A stretch of DNA of 49,158 bases from UBA10103 sp964437185 (GCA_964437185.1 CAYTFU010000008.1:1-49158); one strand, 5' to 3'; counted from the stretch's first letter, positions 41,940-49,158 are shown. Notes: a model not told the origin generated them from the letters alone. Numbers and translations: made by a program.

Positions 41940-42335
41940 CTAGCTTGATCTGCCAAGCTTGCGCCTCCAGTCGGCATCGAAAGTACGATAATCGCAGGTG
42001 ATCTCCTCGCCGGGCTGGATATCGCGAATCGCGATTGAGTACCCTAGCGTACCGGCCTCGTGGATCTCGCGAGTGTTCGGATCGTCCGCGTGATTGGTGT
42101 ACCGATCATTGTCGGCGCACAAAATCCACTCACCCGTGTGCATATCCTTGAAGCTGTGCCCACGCAACTGATCCCGCTGCACCGCGGGCAGGCACATGAG
42201 CGCGGCATCCCCAATGGTGATGTCGTAGCCTGGGGTCACCTCCCAAATCCGAGCACCCCTCTGAATGAAGGCTTCGGCGAAAAGGCCGAGGCCATGTATC
42301 TGACTTGGCTTCACTGTAGCTAGAACGAGCAGCAT
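41940..42335 (-). CDS. Stand-alone SET-domain protein
   Basis: 131 aa from ATG 42335, chosen because GGGAGG lies 5 nt upstream. SET fold: HGLGLFAEAFIQRGARIWEV at the start, YTNHADDPNTRE (NH-x-x-x-PN), and IQPGEEITCDYRTF (GEE-x-x-x-DY). These are the SAM-binding and catalytic parts of protein lysine methyltransferases. No extra domain. Bacterial SET proteins are often gained by transfer; targets could be ribosomal or DNA-binding proteins. Confidence 0.88.
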   Translation of the reverse strand: MLLVLATVKPSQIHGLGLFAEAFIQRGARIWEVTPGYDITIGDAALMCLPAVQRDQLRGHSFKDMHTGEWILCADNDRYTNHADDPNTREIHEAGTLGYSIAIRDIQPGEEITCDYRTFDADWRRKLGRSS

Positions 42336-42349
42336 CGAATGCCTCCCTA

Positions 42350-42400
42350 TGCGCACTATTGCGCAGCCACAGCTATACTCCCTTATCTCCCATCCGTCAA
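42350..42400 (-). promoter_or_regulatory. Promoter and 5' hairpin of the SET-domain gene
   Basis: Minus strand: TTGACG (42400-42395), 17 nt, TATAGC (42377-42372). Expected start is near 42365. That is the first base of the hairpin TGCGCA-ATAG-TGCGCA (42365-42350), which precedes the GGGAGG Shine-Dalgarno (42347-42342). Confidence 0.65.
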
Positions 42401-42468
42401 ACCATTTCGTGAGATCAGATCAAATCCAGCTGAAGTAAATTATTCTGCGTTACGATACTATGTACCGG

Positions 42469-43599
42469 ATGACATGCAAAAGGATCGGTATATTTGTTCT
42501 CGGAATCGTAATGCTCACGCTTCCACACGCTAGCTATGCGCAAGCGGAGGTCATCCCCGACGTAATGACCTTCACGAAAGCCCGCGTGGTTGAAGTGCAG
42601 AATCAGCGCACCGAAGAAATTCCTGGGACAGAAACGCCCGCCGAAGTACAGACGCTCACCGTAGAGATCCTGCGGGGGGAGGAAAAAGGCAAAGTCGTGA
42701 CGTTTGAAAATGATTACATCCAGCTCTCCGAGGGCGAGACGTTTTACCTGCGACATATCACCAACTCGATTGACGCAATGGACCGCTATACCGTCGCGGA
42801 TCCATATCGTCTCGACATCTTGATCGGGCTCGGCATCGCATTCCTCATACTCGCCGCTTTTTTTGGAGGCATGCAGGGCGTCCGCGGACTCGCAAGTCTT
42901 GGCGGAAGTCTCATTCTTATTTTTTATCTTCTCATACCAGGAATACTTGGCGGTCTCTCGCCGGTACTCGTCGCAATCGGCGTCGCGACACTAATCATTA
43001 TTGTGGCGTCCTACATTACGCACGGTTTTAACACCACGACCTCGGCGGCGGTTTTTGGAATGATCGTGACGGTCCTCATCACCGGCTTGGCTGCTTACCT
43101 CGTGATGATTTCGGCAAATCTTTCGGGCTACACGTCGGATGAAAACGTGTATCTCAACTTCAACACGCACGGCGCGATCGACATGGTCGGGCTTCTTTTC
43201 GGCGGCATCATGATCGGCCTCCTCGGCGTACTGTACGACAGCGCCATTAGTCAGGCGGTGGCGGTCGAGGAGCTCTTCCGAGCGGGAGCGCACATGGAGC
43301 GGCGTCATGTGTACAAGCGCGCAATCCGCATCGGCCGCGAACACATCGGAGCCCTCATCAACACGCTCGCAATCGCGTACGTCGGCGCAGCACTTCCCCT
43401 ACTTCTTCTTATTTCCAATTCAACGTCGGCGGGACTCGCGTTTGTGCTCAACAGCGAACTCTTCGCGACAGAAATAATCCGCGTTCTCATCGGTTCTATT
43501 GGCCTCATCCTCGCCGTACCAATCACAACACTCATCGCGTCCCACATGCTTGTGGGGCTTCGCGGCGTGCCGGCTACTCACGAGAGCCACCATCACTAG
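42469..43599 (+). CDS. YibE/F-like membrane protein
   Basis: 376 aa from ATG 42469 (GATACT 9 nt upstream; ATG 42460 is also possible). Signal peptide, extracytoplasmic beta domain (KARVVEVQNQRTEE, TVEILRGEEKGKVVTFEND), then seven or eight membrane helices with the family core FGGMQGVRGLASLGGSLILIFYLLIPGIL and GLLGVLYDSAISQAVAVEEL. The ending is His-rich (HESHHH). YibE/F proteins are probable transporters of unknown substrate. Confidence 0.88.
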   Translation: MTCKRIGIFVLGIVMLTLPHASYAQAEVIPDVMTFTKARVVEVQNQRTEEIPGTETPAEVQTLTVEILRGEEKGKVVTFENDYIQLSEGETFYLRHITNSIDAMDRYTVADPYRLDILIGLGIAFLILAAFFGGMQGVRGLASLGGSLILIFYLLIPGILGGLSPVLVAIGVATLIIIVASYITHGFNTTTSAAVFGMIVTVLITGLAAYLVMISANLSGYTSDENVYLNFNTHGAIDMVGLLFGGIMIGLLGVLYDSAISQAVAVEELFRAGAHMERRHVYKRAIRIGREHIGALINTLAIAYVGAALPLLLLISNSTSAGLAFVLNSELFATEIIRVLIGSIGLILAVPITTLIASHMLVGLRGVPATHESHHH

Positions 43600-43806
43600 C
43601 CGATGCCCAATATGCAAATATAGCGCCTTATGTGGATTTCATTCGGTATCGTAGCGTGGCCCTTGTGGTACTTCGGAGGCATGAGCGCTTACTCCTCCGG
43701 GCAAGGCTGTTACGAGCGCGTACCCATTCCCCGCAAAGGAGTCCGAGTCCGAAACGAAGGGCACTCAATAGATTCTAGACGCGAGACAACGAAAATATAC
43801 GGGGCT

Positions 43807-44661
43807 TTAAACCACGCTGCGATACCCTGTAACAAACCACGTGCTCGACGGCATCCAGACACCATCATCTTTTTTATATGGCTCGAGCGCCCGTGCAACT
43901 GTGGATTTGATTTCTGACATTTTCGCGTCAGCGTCTTTCCCCGCGAGCCGAATGACTTCCCCAGCGGGACCAATCGCGAGGGCAAACTCCATCGCCTCCT
44001 CTGGATCCTTGCCGATTTTCATATCTATATCATGCCGCTCAAGCGAAACGCGCTCAAAACCAGCGTTTTGCATCCACCTGCTTGTGTCGTCGGCATCCGC
44101 CATCGAGAATGGACCCGGACCACAGGTGGGTGCGTTTGATTGGGGCTCACCGAGATACGATCGTACGATTTTCTCCGCCTCATGCAGCCAGCCGTTATCT
44201 TTCTTCTGCCGCCATACCACCATGGTCATTCTCCCTCCTGGTACGAGGGAATTACGAATATTACGAAGTGCGACTGTCGCATCTGAAAAAAACATCGTGC
44301 CAAATCGGGCAAACGCGAGGTCGTATGGCCCTCCGAGGTCATCAAGCTGTGCGTCCTTAACGGCAAAGGAAACAGTATCCTTATCCGCATAGTGCTCATT
44401 TGCATACGCAATAAAATTGGGTGAGCAGTCTACACCAACAGCGCTCCCCGTATGTGTAGCGATCTCTGCTGTACCGTCTCCAAAACCACATCCAATGTCG
44501 ATGGCGCGCTGACCTCGCCGAGGCTGTATTCTCTCAAGCGCAACTGTCCCGTGGACCGCGAGCCCTTCGAGAAAAATATATCGAAAGCGACTGAACTTTT
44601 CAAAAAGTACGCCGTCCCACGCCTCAATAATTATGCTGTTCTCACTGTCGCGCTTCGTCAT
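43807..44661 (-). CDS. Class I SAM-dependent methyltransferase
   Basis: 284 aa, with TACACT exactly 6 nt before the ATG. SAM motif I AIDIGCGFGDGTAEIA, acidic motif VGVDCSPNFI, motif IV region YDLAFARFGTMFFSD, and VPGGRMTMVVWRQKKDN. It is UbiE/ArsM-like in layout, but the substrate is unknown. The 207 nt between 43600 and 43806 hold no convincing gene. Confidence 0.88.
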   Translation of the reverse strand: MTKRDSENSIIIEAWDGVLFEKFSRFRYIFLEGLAVHGTVALERIQPRRGQRAIDIGCGFGDGTAEIATHTGSAVGVDCSPNFIAYANEHYADKDTVSFAVKDAQLDDLGGPYDLAFARFGTMFFSDATVALRNIRNSLVPGGRMTMVVWRQKKDNGWLHEAEKIVRSYLGEPQSNAPTCGPGPFSMADADDTSRWMQNAGFERVSLERHDIDMKIGKDPEEAMEFALAIGPAGEVIRLAGKDADAKMSEIKSTVARALEPYKKDDGVWMPSSTWFVTGYRSVV

Positions 44662-44689
44662 AACTCCAGTGTACCAAAGATTGGGTAAT

Positions 44690-44932
44690 TTATAGCTGAG
44701 GCTCTCTGTGCTCGACGCAGTGATCGACTATCCAATGCACTATGGGAAACACGACAAGCAGTATCGGGTACGCGGTGGCCCAGGATAAAAGCCAAGAGCC
44801 GAGCCACACGTCGCCCATTCGTTCGAACCCAACGGCGCGAGCGGTTGCGATACTCGTGACGATGGCGGTCATGAGCATTGAGAGAATGAGCGGCATCACG
44901 AATCTATGCGTCCACCGCGGCAGCTTTTTCAT
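44690..44932 (-). CDS. DUF2798-like two-helix membrane protein
   Basis: 80 aa. Two membrane helices (FVMPLILSMLMTAIVTSIATARAVG; WLGSWLLSWATAYPILLVVFPIVHWIV), matching the DUF2798 layout (LMT..VS...T and WL.SW..A+P). The start is 2 nt after the cyclophilin stop. Function unknown. Confidence 0.7.
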   Translation of the reverse strand: MKKLPRWTHRFVMPLILSMLMTAIVTSIATARAVGFERMGDVWLGSWLLSWATAYPILLVVFPIVHWIVDHCVEHREPQL

Positions 44933-44934
44933 AC

Positions 44935-45642
44935 CTATTGCAGCGTAATGCTCGTTATTACCACAGGATCAATCGGCCTGTCTGCTTCGCCCGTCGGAGT
45001 GCCCGCAATCGCAAGCACCACGTCCGCCCCATCAGTCACCCGGCCAAATACAGTGTGCTTCTGGTCGAGAGAATTGTTGTCGTTCACATTGACGAAAAAT
45101 TGACTGCCATTGGTATCGGGGCCAGCGTTGGCCATGGATATCGTGCCCGCAATGTTGCTGTTGTTGGGGCCTATCTCGTCCGCAAAGGTGTAGCCCGGCC
45201 CTCCGCGACCCCAGTAATCTTTTTTTGTATCATCTTTGGAGAATGGGTCCCCACCCTGAATCATGAATCCCTGTATGACGCGATGAAATTTTGTGCCGTC
45301 ATAGAATCCGCTCTGTGCGAGTTTGATGAAATTGGCTACTGTGTTGGGCGCATCACCGTCAAAAAATACGATTGAAAAATCGCCCTTGTTGGTGTGGAAA
45401 ATTGCACCTGCAATTCTTTGTGGAGCTTCCGTTGGTGCGGCCGCAGAAGGCGCAGTTGCCGCTATCGGTGCCGGCGCCTCAACGGCCAATGCGGGCTCCA
45501 CCTCCGCAGTAGTGGCCGCAGCCTGCTGTGCGGACTCTTTCGCAGTCGCAACAATCTCCGAACCAGTATTCTGCCCCATCAAAAACCACGCCCCCGCCCC
45601 GACAATTCCAACCAACGCTATCACCACCAAAATATTTTTCAT
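44935..45642 (-). CDS. Membrane-anchored cyclophilin-type peptidyl-prolyl isomerase
   Basis: 235 aa from ATG 45642 (TACAAT 7 nt upstream). N-terminal anchor (NILVVIALVGIVGAGAWFLM), Ala/Pro/Glu-rich linker of about 50 residues, then the cyclophilin domain: FHRVIQGFMIQGGDP with the catalytic Arg, GRGGPGYTFADE, MANAGPDTNGSQFFVN and HTVFGRV. It folds proteins outside the membrane. Confidence 0.95.
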   Translation of the reverse strand: MKNILVVIALVGIVGAGAWFLMGQNTGSEIVATAKESAQQAAATTAEVEPALAVEAPAPIAATAPSAAAPTEAPQRIAGAIFHTNKGDFSIVFFDGDAPNTVANFIKLAQSGFYDGTKFHRVIQGFMIQGGDPFSKDDTKKDYWGRGGPGYTFADEIGPNNSNIAGTISMANAGPDTNGSQFFVNVNDNNSLDQKHTVFGRVTDGADVVLAIAGTPTGEADRPIDPVVITSITLQ

Positions 45643-45751
45643 GGCCCGTATTGTATCAAACAAATCTTCCCCATCACTCACCAGTGCCAATTCCAGGACA
45701 TCGTACCAGCCTCCTTTTCCCTCAATATTAATTATTTAAAAAATGAGAGAT

Positions 45752-45925
45752 TTACTCAAAATTATAATAGTTTGTGGTTACTATCGGGTCATCACGGTCT
45801 AAAGTTTTGTTTCCGCAGTTTGGACACTCTGCCTTATCCACCAAAACTCCTCTTGCTATTTCTATTTCTCCACGGAAATTGCAGTTACTGCAAAATACTT
45901 TCTGTTTGTATACTCCTTCTCCCAT
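45752..45925 (-). CDS. Small zinc-ribbon protein
   Basis: 57 aa from ATG 45925. Two C-x-x-C knuckles (FCSNCNFRG and ECPNCGNKT) 20 residues apart form a zinc ribbon; the end is acidic/aromatic (DPIVTTNYYNFE). It is 7 nt after the upstream stop, third in the AT-rich operon. Confidence 0.75.
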   Translation of the reverse strand: MGEGVYKQKVFCSNCNFRGEIEIARGVLVDKAECPNCGNKTLDRDDPIVTTNYYNFE

Positions 45926-45932
45926 GGCGAAA

Positions 45933-46847
45933 TTATACTGCTTGTTGCGGCGGAGTTCCATCACCAATTCGCGGCACTAACTCCTCAAGTACATAGAGGA
46001 CGAACTGCCCTCCGAGCTCGCTCAACTCCATTTCGTCGTCATCGTCAAAAGAAGATTTCAGCACACTTGAGCTCGACGAACTTCTACCTTTGGTGGATTT
46101 CTTTACAAATTGTCCGTCATAGTTTACGTCTCGCTGTTGTCGTATTACGCCACCTAACTGTAAGTCTCTTATCAGGGTTCTGTACAAATCTGCTTCGGCA
46201 GAGTTTTCACGTGGCCGACCTTCTCCTTCTTTTGCAAAAACATTGTCCCAAATACCACCCAGCGATATCCCTGGATTTTTGTACACCACGCCAATTATAG
46301 AGATGTGATATTCATGGTATTGAGCAATCCACTTTATAAAAATGCGTACCATGTCGTCTGTACATAATTCAATGGCGGCCGCATTGGTAATGAGTTTCTT
46401 AAACTTATCTCGTTTATCAAATGTGCTTACCTCATCCCATGCACGGAAAGTTTCTCGCACCAAAGTCAGGTACTCGGGAGATTGGATGCGACTAAGCACT
46501 ATTTTTTCAGCCTCTGTGTTTGTGCAGAAATCATCTAACCTCTTGGTGATTTCTTTGAGTGTTTGACCTAGGTTCATTATCTTCTCCCTGTGCTCCATGA
46601 GCCACATTTTTTGGAGATTATTGACCTCTTCTTGGTCAGATTCTGCCTGCAAACTAATCAGAGCACTGTAAACCCCGCCAATCCAAGGGATACTTCCAAG
46701 CGCCGCACTAAGAATCGCACGATAGTATTGCGCATGCTCTTTGTTTCTCAGTTCAGAGAGAATACCATTCCCGATTCTTTCAAGTGCATCTTGTTTTGCG
46801 AGTTTATTATTCTCGCTATCTTTTTTAGATAAATTACCATCCACCAT
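45933..46847 (-). CDS. Accessory protein with a hydrophobic helix and helical C-terminus
   Basis: 304 aa. A short charged N-terminus is followed by one hydrophobic, Gly-rich segment (AILSAALGSIPWIGGVYSALIS), then helical domains (LGQTLKEITKRLDDFCTN; LTLVRETFRAWDEVS). The C-terminal part resembles a winged helix (DLYRTLIRDLQLGGVIRQQRD). A Ser run (KGRSSSSSS) lies before the end. Unknown function; the layout is like membrane-inserting effectors, which is only a suggestion. AT-rich, unlike the neighbours. Confidence 0.65.
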   Translation of the reverse strand: MVDGNLSKKDSENNKLAKQDALERIGNGILSELRNKEHAQYYRAILSAALGSIPWIGGVYSALISLQAESDQEEVNNLQKMWLMEHREKIMNLGQTLKEITKRLDDFCTNTEAEKIVLSRIQSPEYLTLVRETFRAWDEVSTFDKRDKFKKLITNAAAIELCTDDMVRIFIKWIAQYHEYHISIIGVVYKNPGISLGGIWDNVFAKEGEGRPRENSAEADLYRTLIRDLQLGGVIRQQRDVNYDGQFVKKSTKGRSSSSSSVLKSSFDDDDEMELSELGGQFVLYVLEELVPRIGDGTPPQQAV

Positions 46848-46858
46848 ATTTAAGAAAA

Positions 46859-47461
46859 CTACTCCCTCAGCTTATCAATTAAAGATTTATTGGATTCAGC
46901 ATCCTGTTTGCGTTTGGTTAGTGCCGCTTGAATGCTATTTGCAAGTGAGTTGTTATATTGACTGACGTCTTTTGCAACCCATTCCAGATTTTGCCGTATG
47001 ACGCCTATGTCACTTTTCCAAAGCTCTTTGATTTTCTCCGGGTCTTTTTCTGTCGTCTCATAATGCATGACAAGATTACCGTTTTCTATTGTTGCTTCAG
47101 GTGTTCCTGAAGGGCTGTAAGTTGAAGGTTGGCATTTAAATAGTTCCACTTCGCCGATAAAGGGAACCTTTACGGTTATGGAAAGTCCAGGAACCTGTAC
47201 AGGGCCGTCTCTAAAGGCCAACCTAGAATGGCCTGCATGTACTGTGACCATTGCCTCATGGGCGTCAATATCAATATTCTTATCGTCAAGAACAGGTACT
47301 GTAAGAGAATACTTGGTAAGAAATTGGTCACTAAGCCCTAGGTCACTAATTTTTTCTAATGATGTACCACGTATTTCTTCCTCAAAAGAAGCCCCCTGTT
47401 GACGCAGAAAGTGGTCTAAACGATGTTCACGAAACAGGTTCTGTTTACGAGAATGAAACAT
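46859..47461 (-). CDS. Accessory protein with beta domain and coiled coil
   Basis: 200 aa from ATG 47461; TAAAAT lies exactly 6 nt upstream, so GTG 47467 is disfavoured. It starts FHSRKQNLFREHRLDHFLRQQGASFEEE, a pattern I associate with N-terminal parts of multi-domain bacterial proteins. A beta-rich middle follows (VPGLSITVKVPFIGEVELFKCQPST), then a helical end (IRQNLEWVAKDVSQYNNSLANSIQAALTKRKQDAES). It is first in the AT-rich operon, 11 nt before the next gene. Function unknown. Confidence 0.65.
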   Translation of the reverse strand: MFHSRKQNLFREHRLDHFLRQQGASFEEEIRGTSLEKISDLGLSDQFLTKYSLTVPVLDDKNIDIDAHEAMVTVHAGHSRLAFRDGPVQVPGLSITVKVPFIGEVELFKCQPSTYSPSGTPEATIENGNLVMHYETTEKDPEKIKELWKSDIGVIRQNLEWVAKDVSQYNNSLANSIQAALTKRKQDAESNKSLIDKLRE

Positions 47462-47496
47462 GTCCACATTTTAGCATTTTTTAGGACTTTTTTTGA

Positions 47497-47509
47497 GGAA
47501 ATGGTGTCA
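47497..47509 (+). repeat. Outlying copy of the GGAAAyGGTGTCA repeat
   Basis: GGAAATGGTGTCA differs by one base from the four clustered copies at 47752-47808. The following AAGTACTTT matches the GGTACCTTT after the last clustered copy. Confidence 0.6.
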
Positions 47510-47700
47510 AGTACTTTCAGCCCCTCGGAATCATCCCACGAGTTGAGAGTTTGGGGAATGCGAGTTACCGGACACCGAGAATCCGACATGAAAAGCAATA
47601 TCCCCAGCTCCTTCACTTCACTTGATATTCATGCTCACGATGGATATACTGTGGATGTCTGTCGGTTTTCCATAAACTGACAGGGTATTACATCCAAGGG

Positions 47701-47722
47701 TGGCCCTCCGCGAGGAGGGCCA
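47701..47722. terminator. Perfect 9-bp hairpin, possible terminator
   Basis: TGGCCCTCC and GGAGGGCCA around GCGA, followed by TTTCT on the plus strand. The interval 47468-47887 holds no gene: only this hairpin and the REP-like repeats. Confidence 0.5.
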
Positions 47723-47751
47723 TTTCTAGTTGTTACCTATCTACGCGCCGG

Positions 47752-47808
47752 GGAAACGGTGTCAGGAAACGGTGTCAGCAGGAAACGGTGTCAGAGGAAA
47801 CGGTGTCA
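47752..47808 (+). repeat. Four clustered copies of GGAAACGGTGTCA
   Basis: Identical 13-mers start at 47752, 47765, 47781 and 47796 (spacings 13, 16 and 15). The last runs into GGTACCTTTTCT. The reverse strand reads TGACACCGTTTCC. It resembles half-palindromes of REP elements mobilised by IS200/RAYT transposases; none is encoded in this window. Confidence 0.8.
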
Positions 47809-47887
47809 GGTACCTTTTCTCCTCATCCAAGGCTCTTCCCCGCGATTATTTAGGAGGAATGGCACCCAACACCAGTTGTCAATTAAT

Positions 47888-48313
47888 TTAGTTTACGTAG
47901 AGTACGAAAAAGAAAAGTACGCCGGAAAATATCGAGATCGTCCACGCGCCGATGAAAATTCCCGTGAGCCGCGGGTGGAGGTGGAAAAAATTCTCTCCCC
48001 GCTTGTATGCGCGCGCCGCGACGAGGAAGAAGGCGACGAGAGCGATAAACATGAGGAGGGAAAAGGTGCCATGGAATATTGCGAGCGCGATCTCGAAGGG
48101 CTCGTGATGTACCTGCGGGTGCTCGGGAGCGTGGCGCAAGGCGCGGGAGGTCATGTACGAGATGTTAAAGAGAATTTCGTACGCGAGCACGACAAAGGCG
48201 AACCCGCGCAAGAACACGCTTTCATGGTAGGCGCGGTATATGATGTAAAAAACAGAAGCAGTCACGAGAAGTTCCGTGACGAGCGAGATGACGCTAAAGA
48301 GCGGGGCGTCCAT
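47888..48313 (-). CDS. Four-helix membrane protein, DUF420/CtaM-like
   Basis: 141 aa from ATG 48313, with TATACT exactly 6 nt upstream. Four membrane helices; His residues cluster on one side (RHAPEHPQVHHEPFEIALAIFHGTF; ENFFHLHPRLTGIFIGAWTISIFSGVLFFFVLY). The ending H..L..I...W..S..SGV....LY resembles DUF420 (CtaM/YozB), linked to heme-copper oxidase maturation in Firmicutes. A role with the cyo oxidase is speculation. Confidence 0.55.
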   Translation of the reverse strand: MDAPLFSVISLVTELLVTASVFYIIYRAYHESVFLRGFAFVVLAYEILFNISYMTSRALRHAPEHPQVHHEPFEIALAIFHGTFSLLMFIALVAFFLVAARAYKRGENFFHLHPRLTGIFIGAWTISIFSGVLFFFVLYVN

Positions 48314-48421
48314 GACGACAGTATACGGCAACTTTATCCTATTTGCTCGGCGGGTAGGGCTCGGTCACGGATATTTTGTTCGCCCCCCTCACAAAATCCC
48401 TCGACCTCGGAACGAGCCACC

Positions 48422-48706
48422 TCACCCAAGCGCGAGGCGCGAGGCGAGGGGCGCAATTATAGAGTTGAGCTGCTCTCGAAATGCGGGGGTATTCATGGTG
48501 CTGCGCGCAAACTCAAGAGCGCGTAAGAGCAGGAGTCCTTCTTCGTACGCCTCGGGGCGACCTTCCGCCTGAACTCTACGGAGCGTGGAGTGAGCTCTTT
48601 TGAGAGAGGATTGGTATTCGTTTTCGCTCTCGGATTCGACAGCCAATGCGCACCGCATGACATCGGCCCCCAGGTTGGCGAAGTAGAATGATGCCTTGTC
48701 GACCAT
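48422..48706 (-). CDS. Small all-helical protein (S23/four-helix-like)
   Basis: 94 aa from ATG 48706, 1 nt after the DUF5674 stop. Helical and charged (MVDKASFYFANLGADVMRCALAVESES; SLKRAHSTLRRVQ; AYEEGLLLLRALEFAR; FREQLNSIIAPLASRLALG), compatible with a four-helix bundle. Function unknown. Confidence 0.6.
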   Translation of the reverse strand: MVDKASFYFANLGADVMRCALAVESESENEYQSSLKRAHSTLRRVQAEGRPEAYEEGLLLLRALEFARSTMNTPAFREQLNSIIAPLASRLALG

Positions 48707-48707
48707 A

Positions 48708-49067
48708 CTATTTTGCAAAAAGTTCGGGAATCCGTTGCTCGATGATACTTTGAATTTTGGCACGGAGCTCCTTGTCTTCGATCTCCATGCTGCGACTCCC
48801 TTGTGATGGGCGAATGTTAATGAGTGAGACAAATCTAAGTACCGAATCACCTTTTTCATCAGGATAAATGTTGAAACCCCACACATCTTTTTGAGCCGAA
48901 CCCTCTGCAAGAAGCTTCACGTTTGCATCCATGTGCCACTCGCCGCCGAGCGCGATGATTCCGCGCTCTACATCTGCAACCCCCTTCACCATGTCCGTAT
49001 ATATTTCCCGTGCGAGCACTCGCACGTCCTCCAGTGATATTTGATCCTTAATTATCTTGATATTCAT
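48708..49067 (-). CDS. DUF5674 family protein
   Basis: 119 aa. Conserved parts: MNIKIIKDQISLEDVRVLA, DMVKGVADVERGIIALGGEWHMDANVKLLAEGS, VWGFNIYP, and VSLINIRPSQGSRSMEIED. The family is common in Patescibacteria and has no known function. In operon with the next gene (1-nt gap). Confidence 0.85.
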   Translation of the reverse strand: MNIKIIKDQISLEDVRVLAREIYTDMVKGVADVERGIIALGGEWHMDANVKLLAEGSAQKDVWGFNIYPDEKGDSVLRFVSLINIRPSQGSRSMEIEDKELRAKIQSIIEQRIPELFAK

Positions 49068-49104
49068 GAAGAAGATCCGTCCCTTGCATGGCGTATGATC
49101 TTGG

Positions 49105-49158
49105 CTCCGCGGGTAGGACTCGAACCTACAACCAACTCGTTAACAGCGAGCTGCGCTA
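49105..49158 (-). tRNA. tRNA-Asn (anticodon GTT), 3' part only
   Basis: Minus strand: anticodon loop CTGTTAA gives GTT, T-arm GTAGG/CCTAC with TTCGAGT, then CCGCGGA and discriminator G. The 5' acceptor and most of the D-arm lie beyond the window end. CCA is not encoded. Confidence 0.9.

Noticed and set aside
43630..43917. 95-aa plus-strand open frame
   Set aside because: Most of it overlaps the methyltransferase gene; the unique part has no promoter or ribosome-binding site.
47423..47680. 85-aa plus-strand open frame in the repeat region
   Set aside because: It starts antisense inside the accessory gene and shows no protein-like composition.
47752..47808. CRISPR array
   Set aside because: Units are only 13 nt with 0-3 nt between them; there are no spacers and no cas genes.
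1..49158. Recoded TGA (Gly) as in Gracilibacteria
   Set aside because: TGA ends many confidently identified genes (for example frr, cyoB, cyoC, rsmH) at the expected lengths.

Overview
This 49-kb window looks like a chromosomal segment of a Candidate Phyla Radiation (Patescibacteria) bacterium, most likely from the Parcubacteria side. The assignment is inferred from gene content, from the many short lineage-type hypothetical proteins (DUF5674, Cys-repeat surface proteins, small coiled-coil proteins) and from tight packing with overlapping start/stop codons. It was not tested by phylogeny. TGA is used as a stop throughout, so the recoded Gracilibacteria/Absconditabacteria code is excluded. Most of the window is moderately GC-rich. 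About 45.75-47.5 kb is visibly AT-richer.

Layout. 1-5.1 kb (minus): a partial tRNA-Glu, a FAD-linked oxidoreductase, then a compact division cluster (mraZ-rsmH-ftsL-ftsI) with two MraZ-type boxes at its head. 5.2-8.8 kb: guaA, two small coiled-coil proteins, tRNA-Ala and prs. 8.8-10.3 kb: a tRNA cluster (Val, Pro, Pro, Ala) full of partial tRNA copies and hairpins, plus a TspO-like gene. 10.5-20.4 kb (minus): a long co-directional run, holB-like, frr, rseP, proS, mreB, mreC, mreD, mrdA, greA, inositol-monophosphatase-like, class II fba. This joins protein synthesis, membrane proteolysis and cell elongation. 20.4-25.5 kb: a second mreB, def-fmt, raiA/hpf, DUF167, cold-shock protein and a secreted 3D-domain protein. 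25.6-28.4 kb: small Cys-rich and membrane proteins of unknown function.

28.4-34.2 kb (minus) holds a polyprenyl synthase followed by cyoA-cyoB-cyoC-cyoD-cyoE, a complete bo3-type quinol oxidase with heme O synthase. All expected haem, copper and quinone ligands are visible in CyoB. This is the main accessory metabolic system of the window and probably reduces O2 for detoxification or energy. 34.2-38 kb: a small membrane protein, a short alpha-glucan phosphorylase and a PLP aminotransferase. 38-45.6 kb: a Tyr/Gln-rich secreted protein, a four-repeat Cys/His protein, a TPM protein with LemA, a SET-domain protein, a YibE/F-like protein, a methyltransferase and a cyclophilin. 45.7-47.5 kb: an AT-rich three-gene operon of unknown function next to REP-like repeats. 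The window ends with a DUF420-like membrane protein, a small helical protein, DUF5674 and a partial tRNA-Asn.

Two regulatory styles are visible. About twenty genes have a -10-like hexamer only 6-9 nt before the start codon, which predicts leaderless mRNAs. Three genes (24942, 38378, 42335) have fuller -35/-10 promoters and a hairpin placed at the predicted 5' end of the transcript; two of these also have a strong Shine-Dalgarno.
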